Shown here piece after piece: positions 32,576 to 39,825 of a DNA stretch of 46,359 nucleotides. The notes below the pieces were generated by a model that worked only from the letters and a program-made list of their open reading frames with translations, made no database searches and was not told the origin of the DNA. Position 1 is the first letter of the stretch, and each line of letters starts with the position of its first letter. The stretch comes from Bacteroidales bacterium (GTDB taxonomy: Bacteria > Bacteroidota > Bacteroidia > Bacteroidales > UBA7960): NCBI GenBank assembly GCA_003559855.1, contig PWJZ01000019.1, positions 1 to 46,359 on the forward strand, written 5' to 3'. The translations under genes were made by a program, and so were the position numbers.

Positions 32576-33964
32576 ATGATAGACAGAAACCTGAAAGTTT
32601 TTTTTAAAAATAAGAAATTATTGATTCTCGGCTTTGGACGTGAGGGGGAGTCAACATATAGGTTTGTCAGAAAATTATTGCGCGGAGTACTTTTGGGTAT
32701 TGCAGATTGCCGCAGATCAGTAGTAGATGATTTTGAAAACAAATTCGGCTCCGATACCAATGTTGTCTTTCATACAGGTGATAATTACCTTAAATCGCTG
32801 CAATTTTATGATCTGGTTATAAAAAGCCCCGGTGTTTCTTACAAGAAGCTTGCCGGGTTTTCGAAACTTCCCGAAATAACTTCCCAGACCGAATTATTCA
32901 TTAAATATTATCGTGATAAGATCATTGGCGTTACCGGTTCAAAGGGTAAGTCCACTACCTCCAGCATGATATACTATATTATGCGGCAGGTAAAAAAAGA
33001 CGTTGTTTTTGTAGGGAATATCGGCATTCCTCCTTTCGACCGTATAGCATCCGTTAAAGCCCATTCATGGATAGTTTACGAGTTGAGCAGCCATCAGCTT
33101 GAAAATATAGATGTTTCGCCGCATATTGCCGTGTTGCTGAATATTTTCCAGGAACACCTTGATCATTACGGTTCTTACGTTGATTACCAGAAAGCTAAAT
33201 TCAATATTGCACGTTACCAAAAGAGTGGCGATCGTTTTATTTTTAATTCTTCAATCCGATTGATCCATAAACTGATGGAAAAATATCCTTTGAAATCGCA
33301 GTTGTTTGGTTTTGGTAATGAACCTGCCGGAAAGAGGTATTGTTTCTTATCGGGCAATGATATCGTTTGTCATGACGGTAAGGTATTCAGCAATATTGAC
33401 AAGCATTGCAAATTAACCGGTCGTCATAATCTTTACAATATGATGGCGGTGATCCTGGCGTGCCGCATAGCCGGTACAGATGATGAAAATATTATAGAAG
33501 GCATCTCTACATTTACCGGATTGCCGCACAGGCTTGAATATATCGGTAAGTATGGCGGCGTAAACTTTTATAATGACTCCATAGCAACAATACCGGAAGC
33601 AGCCATTGAAGCTATACAATCGGTTCCGCTTTTGGCAACGGTAATTATAGGAGGATATGACAGGGGAGTGAATTACGAAAGACTGATAAAGTGTCTTGAA
33701 AATTCGTCACCGGAGAATTTCATCTTCATTGGTGAAGCGGGCAAAAGAATATATGATGAAATGTGCAGGGATAATTCTCAGATACTGAGCCGCCTGCATC
33801 TTATTTATAACTTTGATGAAGCCGTAAAGCTTGCTATAAGGCTGACTCCCTCTGGCAGATCGTGCCTTTTATCGCCGGCTGCTGCCAGTTATGATATGTT
33901 CCAAAATTTCGAGGAAAGAGGCGACAGGTTCAAAGAGCTTGTTGTAAAATATTCGAAAAGATAA
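32576..33964 (+). CDS. murD2: UDP-MurNAc-L-alanine--L-glutamate ligase, MurD2 type
   Basis: A 462-residue cytosolic Mur ligase. The MurD-type N-terminal domain begins KKLLILGFGREGEST (about 13-27). The ATP site is GVTGSKGKSTTSS, with GSKGKST at 121-127. The central domain has VYELSSHQLEN, NIFQEHLDHYGS and the carbamoylated-lysine region YQKAKFNIARYQ. The C-terminal domain includes GLPHRLEYIG and NDSIATIPEAAIEAI, with ALSPAAAS-type LLSPAAASYDMF near the end. Normal MurD adds D-Glu. Because the adjacent gene is MurL, this copy is inferred to be MurD2, which adds L-Glu for later epimerisation. Sequence alone does not exclude an ordinary MurD. Confidence 0.82.
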   Translation: MIDRNLKVFFKNKKLLILGFGREGESTYRFVRKLLRGVLLGIADCRRSVVDDFENKFGSDTNVVFHTGDNYLKSLQFYDLVIKSPGVSYKKLAGFSKLPEITSQTELFIKYYRDKIIGVTGSKGKSTTSSMIYYIMRQVKKDVVFVGNIGIPPFDRIASVKAHSWIVYELSSHQLENIDVSPHIAVLLNIFQEHLDHYGSYVDYQKAKFNIARYQKSGDRFIFNSSIRLIHKLMEKYPLKSQLFGFGNEPAGKRYCFLSGNDIVCHDGKVFSNIDKHCKLTGRHNLYNMMAVILACRIAGTDDENIIEGISTFTGLPHRLEYIGKYGGVNFYNDSIATIPEAAIEAIQSVPLLATVIIGGYDRGVNYERLIKCLENSSPENFIFIGEAGKRIYDEMCRDNSQILSRLHLIYNFDEAVKLAIRLTPSGRSCLLSPAAASYDMFQNFEERGDRFKELVVKYSKR

Positions 33965-33982
33965 AACGGTAAAAAATTTTTA

Positions 33983-34091
33983 TCATTTGATATATTGTTT
34001 AATTGCCTCAACATATTCTTCAAAAGCATCAATACCTTTTTTTGTGATTTCGACTGATGTGTGCCGGTAATTATTGCGGAAACCTTTTTTA
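33983..34091 (-). pseudogene. Truncated copy of the winged-helix regulator gene at 36270-36551
   Basis: About 109 bases match the 3' end of the intact regulator gene (36270-36378) with only six differences, keeping the stop codon. They encode the last 36 residues, from KKGFRNNYRHTSVEITKK onwards. The match stops at about 34091 and the rest of the gene is absent. Five of the six differences are silent and one changes Q to R. Confidence 0.85.
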
Positions 34092-34201
34092 TTTTGTTTT
34101 TTTTTACTTTTATACATTATTAATTGCCAGCAAGTTATGCCGGCTATATTATTTAATGAATTTCTTTATTAATCATTTCATTTATCTTACTTATAAAGAT
34201 A

Positions 34202-34336
34202 CAAGGAAATGAGCTTAAGCCCGGTATGTATCTTTATACGCTTATTGCTGATGGACGGGAAGTGGATACAAAGAGGATAATATTGTCCTTTGGTCGGCAC
34301 GCTAAGTTAACGATTTTTGATTTTAGAAGTGCTTAA
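34202..34336 (+). pseudogene. C-terminal remnant of a T9SS-secreted (tail-fibre/S74-like) protein
   Basis: An in-frame stretch reads GNELKPGMYLYTLIADGREV and then DTKRIIL before running into a repeat and a stop at 34336. This ending is typical of type IX sorting domains on Bacteroidota proteins with tail-fibre or S74-like domains. No start codon, signal peptide or upstream domain is present, so it is a relic. The downstream part (34307 onward) is the repeat shared with 43069. Confidence 0.7.
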
Positions 34337-34387
34337 ATTAATTATCTCTCCAATGAACGACATTACAGGCAAAATATAATTAATCAG
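34307..34387 (+). repeat. Interspersed repeat, copy A
   Basis: TTAACGATTTTTGATTTTAG, then AAGTGCTTAAATTAATTATC and CAATGAACGACATTACAG, recurs at 43069-43248 with few changes. The other copy has about 100 extra bases between two TTCTTAAA motifs. In copy A the corresponding site is the single string GCTTAAAT. The 33965-34426 gap otherwise holds only the two remnants listed. Confidence 0.75.
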
Positions 34388-34426
34388 GATAAATAAGTAA
34401 AAGGAACGATCAAAAACCATTAAAAT

Positions 34427-35488
34427 ATGAAAAAAACAGAGAAAACAACCGGAGCAAAACTAAAAAACCGTTTTCGGATTTACTTTGTATCAGTTACCGG
34501 GGTATTATTGTTATATTTTACAAGTTGCGGAAAAGAAGATTTACCTGTTGTAACTACGGCTTCTGTTACAGAAGTTGCGAACACTTCTGCCGTTTGTGGC
34601 GGCGAGGTTACCGATGATGGCGGTAAGACAGTGATAGCCCGCGGTGTTGTCTGGAGCATTTCAGAAAACCCTGATTTAAAGAATAATGATGGTTTTACAA
34701 CAGACGGCGAAGGGCTTGGCGGGTTCACCAGTACCATTACAGGACTTACGCCCAATACCAGGTATTATGTACGTGCATATGCCACAAGTAGCGAAGGTAC
34801 GGGTTATGGACGGCAAAAAGAGGTTACTACATTTTGCGATGACAGTCTTGGCGAGCCCTGCCCCGATATACCACAGTTTACCGACCCGCGCGATGGTAAT
34901 ACATATAATACAGTTCTGATTGGCGACCAATGCTGGATGAGAGAAAATCTGGCATGGCTACCGGAAGTGCATTCTGGAATGACAGGTTCAGATTCGAAAC
35001 CGCATTATTATGTTTACGATTATCTTGGAGATGATGTGGAAGAGGCAAAAGCAACCGAAAATTACAAAAACTATGGAGTTTTGTATAACTGGCATGCGGC
35101 GCAGGATGCCTGCCCTCCGGGCTGGCGATTGCCAAAATATGCTGATTGGCAGGAGTTGGCAGGTTATCTGGGTGGCGGTTCAGTGGCAGGCGGAAAATTA
35201 AAAAGCACACGAACCCATCCCGATTCACACCCAAAATGGCTTAGCCCCAACAAAGACGCTACAAATGAAAGCGGCTTTACATCTGTGCCGGGAGGTCAAA
35301 GGAGAAGTAGTATGACGTTAGTGAACTTTTTATTGCTAAGCCAAATGTCATTTTATTGGTCTTATCAACAGGATTCTTTACCATATATTATATATTTAAT
35401 ACATGATTATACAGGTATTTATCATTATTATGAAAATATACCTCTTGATATGGGTATATCAATTAGATGCGTAAGAAAAGATAATTAA
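34427..35488 (+). CDS. FISUMP-domain lipoprotein
   Basis: A 353-residue exported lipoprotein. The signal is long, with a basic N-terminus followed by a hydrophobic run (about 19-32, VSVTGVLLLYFTS) and the lipobox cysteine at about 34 in TSCGKED. A fibronectin-III-like domain (about 39-135: VTTASVTEVANTSAVCGGEV through LTPNTRYYVRAYATSSEG) precedes the FISUMP domain (Fibrobacter succinogenes major paralogous domain; about 150-350). The latter is marked by DPRDGNTYNTVLIGDQCWM, MRENLAW, YGVLYNWHAA, CPPGWRLPKYADWQEL and ISIRCVRKDN. Such proteins are surface or periplasmic, often paralogous, and of unknown ligand. It is monocistronic in a decayed neighbourhood. Confidence 0.9.
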   Translation: MKKTEKTTGAKLKNRFRIYFVSVTGVLLLYFTSCGKEDLPVVTTASVTEVANTSAVCGGEVTDDGGKTVIARGVVWSISENPDLKNNDGFTTDGEGLGGFTSTITGLTPNTRYYVRAYATSSEGTGYGRQKEVTTFCDDSLGEPCPDIPQFTDPRDGNTYNTVLIGDQCWMRENLAWLPEVHSGMTGSDSKPHYYVYDYLGDDVEEAKATENYKNYGVLYNWHAAQDACPPGWRLPKYADWQELAGYLGGGSVAGGKLKSTRTHPDSHPKWLSPNKDATNESGFTSVPGGQRRSSMTLVNFLLLSQMSFYWSYQQDSLPYIIYLIHDYTGIYHYYENIPLDMGISIRCVRKDN

Positions 35489-35617
35489 TATAGCTTTTTT
35501 GATATTTTTAAAAATAAAAAACTCCCGGTATAGAATCAAAATGGCTTCGTTTGAGTATAGAAGGACTTTATAATGTTTAACGATTAAAACTTAATTAATA
35601 ACCAAAACCAAATCCCT

Positions 35618-35893
35618 ATGAAAATCCATCAGTACTACGTTTACATAATGATTAATTTAAAAAACAAAGTACTTTACACAGGAGTTACAAATAATTTAGC
35701 CGGAAGATGCCATGAACACAAAAATGGACTTATAAAAGGCTTTACAAAGAAGTATAACATAAACAAATTAGTTTATTACGAAGTTTTTGATAATATATAA
35801 ACAGCAATAAAAAGGGAAAAACAAGTAAAAACGATAACCCGGGCAAAAAAAGAATCCCTGATAAATGGTTTTAATCCGTAGTGGAAGGAACTG
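35618..35893 (+). pseudogene. GIY-YIG nuclease gene broken by two stop codons
   Basis: The first 60 residues are a normal start of a small UvrC-like GIY-YIG nuclease: YYVYIMINLKNKVLYTGVTN, then LAGRCHEHKNG, and a KLVYYEVFDNI strand. The frame stops at TAA (35798-35800), yet the next codons continue the family (TAIKREKQVKTITRAKKESL, then INGFNP). A second stop, TAG (35879-35881), replaces the usual residue before W in the NPxW motif. WKEL follows. The intact family length is about 85-100 residues. The catalytic half is intact, so a short product is possible but unlikely to work. Confidence 0.85.
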
Positions 35894-35917
35894 GTTTTTA
35901 ATAACACGATCCGAAAA

Positions 35918-36188
35918 ACTCCACGAGATCCTTCTCTTCGGTCAGGATGACAATGTCAATGGTAAAAAAGAGGGAGAGAGAGCAGCGGCGGCGCAGCCGC
36001 CGCTGCTCTCTCTCCCCTCCCTACTAAAAAAACCTGTCATCCTGAGCGAAGCGATAGCGGAGCGAAGGAACTCACTGAAGAACAGTCAGGACTCGGAGCG
36101 AAGCGCCAGCATAGCGAAGGAACTCGCTGACGAACAGTCTGGACTCAAAGCGAAGCCCCAGCGTAGCGAAGCGCACTGGGGTTCTTAA
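35918..36188. repeat. Large GC-rich palindromic repeat element (GTCATCCTGAG type)
   Basis: The arms TCAGGATGACA (35942 onward) and TGTCATCCTGA (36034 onward) are exact complements, and the outer parts GAGATCCTTCTCTTCGG and CGAAGGAACTC also pair loosely. The right side carries several AGCGAAGCG and GAAGGAACTCxCTGAxGAACAGTC units and ends GTAGCGAAGCGCACTGGG then GTTCTTAAA. That ending recurs at 43173-43199. This kind of GTCATCCTGAGCGAAG element is a familiar dispersed repeat in Bacteroidota. It is much richer in GC than its surroundings and lies in the 35894-36269 gap. Confidence 0.8.
35972..36016. repeat. Perfect 21-bp stem hairpin with 3-base loop
   Basis: GGGAGAGAGAGCAGCGGCGG plus C (35972-35992) is the exact complement of 35996-36016, around the loop GCA (35993-35995). 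It forms the core of the 35918-36188 element. There is no T-run on either side, so it is not a normal terminator. Confidence 0.95.
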
Positions 36189-36269
36189 ATCAATATCTTT
36201 GTGGCTATAATTAATTTTAGTCGGCCAATAGTGATTAGAAAAACACAAAATATTGGCAATAAAAAGACA

Positions 36270-36551
36270 TCATTTGATATATTGTTTAATTGCCTCAACA
36301 TATTCTTCAAAAGCATCAATGCCTTTTTTTGTGATCTCGACCGATGTGTGCTGGTAATTGTTACGGAAACCTTTTTTAATCTTAATATAACCGGCTTCCT
36401 CCAACTTTTTTAGCTGTACGCTTATGTTGCCGGATGTGGCTTTGGTTATATCTTTGATTTCGTTAAAGTCGGAAGTGCCCCTGGTTACCAAAAATGAAAT
36501 AATGGCTAACCTTAGCTGAGAATGTAATATAGGGTTTAAATCCTTATACAT
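36270..36551 (-). CDS. Winged-helix DNA-binding regulator (HTH_34 type)
   Basis: A 93-residue one-domain transcription regulator. An N-terminal helix MYKDLNPILHSQLRLAIISF (about 1-20) precedes the helix-turn-helix (TSDFNEIKDITKATSGNISVQLKKLEEAG in two parts, about 26-54). The wing is YIKIKKGFRNNYQHTSVEIT (about 55-74), and a C-terminal helix ends EEYVEAIKQYIK. This is the family of small MarR-like regulators that usually pair with a membrane protein. Its start overlaps the upstream membrane-protein gene by 8 bases, so the two are coupled. A truncated second copy lies at 33983-34091. The regulated genes are unknown; autoregulation is likely by analogy. Confidence 0.9.
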   Translation of the reverse strand: MYKDLNPILHSQLRLAIISFLVTRGTSDFNEIKDITKATSGNISVQLKKLEEAGYIKIKKGFRNNYQHTSVEITKKGIDAFEEYVEAIKQYIK

Positions 36552-37122
36552 TTTTTTTGTTATAATTGATTTTTAAAACAATGCCCGGGATCAAAACAAA
36601 TAATACAGACACAATACTCATCAATAAGGAGTGGTTTATCCATTCCAGATTAAAACAAACAAATCCTGAAATATTGATCAGTAATCCGGAAACAATTATC
36701 AGCTTGCTTCTTATTGCATTCCCTGTTATCACGTATCCGATCCCTAATAACAAAAGTATAAAAGGGATCAGAAAAGATTTTAAATGATAACCGAATAAAA
36801 ACCCTAAAATCATGATATTCAAACCCAACATTATCCATGCAACAGAAATAATAGTTGAAATTTGATTTGTTTTGGTTTTTTCTTTTTTGTAATAATAGAT
36901 CAGGCATACGATCGCACCTAATGGTAATAAAAAGTAAGGGTAGTAGCTTATGGAGTAATATTCATGTTTTAACAGAACAAACTGTCCTAAAGAAGTTAGA
37001 GCTACAAGCACTCCCCACATAATATACATTGCTCCGTTTTCCTCGAATTTTGATTTTGCTTCATTGATAACCTGTGAGATGAGTTTAATGCTCTTTTCGG
37101 GTGTCATTTCCTGTGTTGTCAT
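36544..37122 (-). CDS. Membrane protein paired with the winged-helix regulator
   Basis: A 192-residue integral membrane protein. The longest frame starts at 37197, but the first 25 residues cover the promoter box (37152-37159), so MTTQEMTPEKSIKLISQVIN at 37122 is taken as the start. A cytoplasmic amphipathic N-terminus (about 1-35) is followed by about five to six membrane helices (AMYIMWGVLVALTSL; YPYFLLPLGAIVCLIYYY; ISVAWIMLGLNIMILGFLFG; FLIPFILLLLGIGYVITG; and two more) and a basic tail. It has no enzyme motif. It is the first gene of the operon with the regulator. In similar pairs the membrane protein may sense a signal, but this is inference. Confidence 0.78.
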   Translation of the reverse strand: MTTQEMTPEKSIKLISQVINEAKSKFEENGAMYIMWGVLVALTSLGQFVLLKHEYYSISYYPYFLLPLGAIVCLIYYYKKEKTKTNQISTIISVAWIMLGLNIMILGFLFGYHLKSFLIPFILLLLGIGYVITGNAIRSKLIIVSGLLINISGFVCFNLEWINHSLLMSIVSVLFVLIPGIVLKINYNKKNV

Positions 37123-37151
37123 AATAATTAGAATTTGGTTAATACTGCTTG

Positions 37152-37159
37152 CAAATATA
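37152..37159 (-). promoter_or_regulatory. Bacteroidota -7 promoter element for the membrane protein/regulator operon
   Basis: The minus strand reads TATATTTG (TAnnTTTG), 30 bases upstream of the ATG at 37122 and inside the longer possible frame. This supports the downstream start. Confidence 0.6.
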
Positions 37160-37366
37160 AAGTAGTTTATATTATAAACCAATTTTATGTAAAACATTTA
37201 ACAATCTTTAACATTATTTGTCGTATAAGAAATAAGCATTATTTTTGACATAAAGATTGTAAGATCTGAAACGCGATCATTTTCATAAGACAATCCAATA
37301 AGGTGTATCTGCCGTATACAATTTTTATATGTTGATAGTTTGTTACTTTTAAAAACATATTCGCAA

Positions 37367-38308
37367 ATGTTATTAAAGCTTTTTACTACAATTGCGCTCA
37401 TTTCAGCAGGTTTAATTGGCCTGGAAGCGATTGATGGGCAAACAAAATCATTGCCTTTCGCAAACAGTCATTTTACGGATATAGGGGGAATGACCATTCA
37501 CTACAGGTTGTTTGAGCCATTTAAGGAATTAAAAGGCAACATTATTTTTATACATGGATTTGCTGCTTCAACTTTTTCGTGGCGAAAAAACATGGATTAT
37601 TTTGCAGAAAAAGGGTACCGTGTTGTGGCTGTTGATATGCCCGGTTACGGATTTAGCGAAAAGCAGCGCCCTGTTGATCATTCACACGAATCACGTTCAA
37701 AGCTGGTTTGGGAGCTTCTTGATTCTATTTCTGATCAACAATGGATTCTTGTCGGACATTCGATGGGTGGCGGCACTGCAGGGTATATGGCGGCTATGTT
37801 TCCCTGCCGGACGGAAAAGCTGGTGATAGCCAATGGTTTGTTTGGCAGAATGCAAAGAACTTTAGGTCGCACTTTGGGCGGTTATCTTTTGCGCTTTCCC
37901 GTTTTTTTTCACATGATTGAAGGAATGGGAAAAGCGTTTTATATTAATTATGAACGTTTTGAGCCCTTGCTAAGCTCTGCATACGGCAAGCAAGCCGACA
38001 GTTGTGCCGTTAAGGGTTATGTTGAGCCTTTTGAAACAGAAGGCTCTTCGGTAGCTGTTTTCGAAACATTTCTGAGAGGATTTGATAAAACAACTCCCGA
38101 TCCTAATAAAATAGATATGCCCGTACTTTTAATCTGGGGCGAAAATGATACATGGGTGCCTGTCGAAGCCGGTCATAAATTAAATTCATCATTACGGAAC
38201 AGTAAAATGGAAGTTATACCGCACGCCGGACATAACCCTATGGAAACACATCCTGAACTCTTCAATGAAATTTTACTTGACTTTTTATTAAACTCCCTTG
38301 ATAACTGA
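37367..38308 (+). CDS. Alpha/beta hydrolase, probably exported
   Basis: A 313-residue alpha/beta-fold hydrolase. The first 25 residues (MLLKLFTTIALISAGLIGLE) look like a signal peptide or membrane anchor. The oxyanion segment is IIFIHGFAAST (about 58-68). The nucleophile elbow is VGHSMGGG with S132, the acid is D261 in WGENDTWVP, and the base is H289 in HAGHNPMETHP, so the triad is complete. A cap domain spans about 155-225. Esterase, lipase or epoxide/haloalkane-like activity cannot be told apart. A frame extension to a TTG at 37340 is unlikely. It stands alone, divergent from the membrane protein/regulator operon. Confidence 0.88.
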   Translation: MLLKLFTTIALISAGLIGLEAIDGQTKSLPFANSHFTDIGGMTIHYRLFEPFKELKGNIIFIHGFAASTFSWRKNMDYFAEKGYRVVAVDMPGYGFSEKQRPVDHSHESRSKLVWELLDSISDQQWILVGHSMGGGTAGYMAAMFPCRTEKLVIANGLFGRMQRTLGRTLGGYLLRFPVFFHMIEGMGKAFYINYERFEPLLSSAYGKQADSCAVKGYVEPFETEGSSVAVFETFLRGFDKTTPDPNKIDMPVLLIWGENDTWVPVEAGHKLNSSLRNSKMEVIPHAGHNPMETHPELFNEILLDFLLNSLDN

Positions 38309-38422
38309 TCTCTCGCTAATCTCTTTTTTGTTATTTAGAAAAAATTTTTCAGCAATACGTGACGGGAGTATCACATAACCGTCATGCTAAGAAAATGAAA
38401 TGTATAAAAGATTCTGTTATAT

Positions 38423-38520
38423 GAACCACATAGGTACATAGGACACATAGGATAACACATAGAGTTTCCGTATGCATGTTTCTATGTGAAAACTATGTGT
38501 CCTATGTTTCTATGTGGTTC
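38423..38520. repeat. 98-bp palindromic element built of ACATAGG units
   Basis: GAACCACATAGGTACATAGG plus ACACATAG on the left pairs with CTATGTGTCCTATG plus TTTCTATGTGGTTC on the right, 28 bases per arm with two mismatches. About 40 bases separate the arms and contain further ACATAG units. The rest of the 38309-38849 gap shows no gene; a 62-codon frame on the minus strand (38645-38833) has no recognisable features. Confidence 0.85.
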
Positions 38521-38849
38521 GAAAAAGGTATTACTTTTTTATCCGCTGAGGTTAGTTGTTTTGATCGTAGTTAAATATACATTTCTTATTCTTAGCTTGA
38601 CGCTTATGGGTTGTACCGTTAGCCCTGTCATATAAATTGCAGTATCACCATAATATTTTGCTGTTTACAAAATGCCCGCAAACGTACAGTGTATGGTCTA
38701 AATCGTACACCGAAACAGTATTTTTTGAACTGATAAACCCTTCATCCTTTTCGTAAAAAACTGTAATACAGTTTAATACAGACTTTGGCACAAAAAATGA
38801 GCTTGTATTAGTAAACAAATGAAAATAAACCAAAAAAAACTAATAAAAA

Positions 38850-39572
38850 ATGAAAACACTAAAAAGAATAACACTGACAGTAATTTTGATAATGACAGCT
38901 ACCAACGTTATTTTATCAAAAAATCACAAAATTTACCAAATAACTACACCTGCCGGAGAATTATTGGAAATCATTTCAATAATTGAAAAACCGGTGGAAG
39001 AAACAATTCCCGGTCATGAATTCTTTGCAGCCGAAATAAAAAATAATTACACGATTGAACCTAATGATATTGCTTTTTATGCTGAACCTGAAGTTGATGA
39101 TCTTCATGAAGCTTCTACCCGGAGTTCAGTCAATAAAACCGGATGCACATATGAGGTAACCGCTAAGTTTGTCAAATCAATAAGCATACCTGAAGAGCCG
39201 GTGGAAGAAACAATTCCCGGTTATGAATTCTTTGTAGCCGAAATAAAAGACAATTACACGATTGAACCTAATGATATTGCTTATTATGTTGAACCTGAGG
39301 TTGATGATCTTCATGCAACTTTTACCCGGAGTTCAGTCAATAGAACCGGATGCACATATGAGGTAACCGTTGGGTTTGTCAAATCAATAAGCAAACATGA
39401 AGATCCGGTTGATGATATTCCTTTCGACACAAAGGTTATATTTGAAGAATACAGGGCAGAAAAGGAGCTATTTATCAGAAATGAAATAATAACCAATATA
39501 ATCAAGCCTGAAGAAGCAGTTGATGATATCTTTTTCTTTATAGATTACCAAAACTTAACTATTACAAAATAA
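38850..39572 (+). CDS. Exported protein of unknown function with two 69-residue repeats
   Basis: A 240-residue protein I do not recognise. The first 23 residues (MKTLKRITLTVILIMTATNV) form a signal peptide. Two tandem repeats of 69 residues follow (48-116 and 117-185), beginning PVEETIPGxEFF and running through EIKxNYTIEPNDIAxY, EPEVDDLH, TRSSVNxTGCTYEVT and FVKSIS. Each has one cysteine (C99 and C168). A partial third unit begins DPVDDIPFDTKVIFEEY (about 190) and ends EAVDDIFFFIDYQ. The matching DNA period is 207 bp (38991-39197, 39198-39404). The protein is strongly acidic and predicted beta/alpha mixed. It is probably periplasmic or secreted, with no T9SS tail. It has no operon partners. 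Confidence 0.75.
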   Translation: MKTLKRITLTVILIMTATNVILSKNHKIYQITTPAGELLEIISIIEKPVEETIPGHEFFAAEIKNNYTIEPNDIAFYAEPEVDDLHEASTRSSVNKTGCTYEVTAKFVKSISIPEEPVEETIPGYEFFVAEIKDNYTIEPNDIAYYVEPEVDDLHATFTRSSVNRTGCTYEVTVGFVKSISKHEDPVDDIPFDTKVIFEEYRAEKELFIRNEIITNIIKPEEAVDDIFFFIDYQNLTITK

Positions 39573-39825
39573 ATTCGTAAACTTAAGCCGGCTGTTCTAT
39601 ATAACCTTCCCTAAATTACAGTTCCTGGTTTTTTTCGAACCGACATTTCAGAACCCCTGACATTTTTCATATATACTTGTATTATTTTACAGGTTTGCAA
39701 CAATTAGCTTGCATAACCGGTTTTAAAATTCTATTTTTACATGATAAATTATTTGATTGATCCAGTAATAGCTGGTGATTGGTGAAAATAATAACAAATT
39801 AAAAAATCTATAAACCATTAAGCTT

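Noticed and set aside
35972-36016. Perfect hairpin as a Rho-independent terminator
   Set aside because: No T-run follows on either strand and no active gene ends close by; it is the core of a palindromic repeat.
38645-38833. 62-codon frame on the minus strand
   Set aside because: No recognisable motif, no promoter box and no ribosome site; probably chance.
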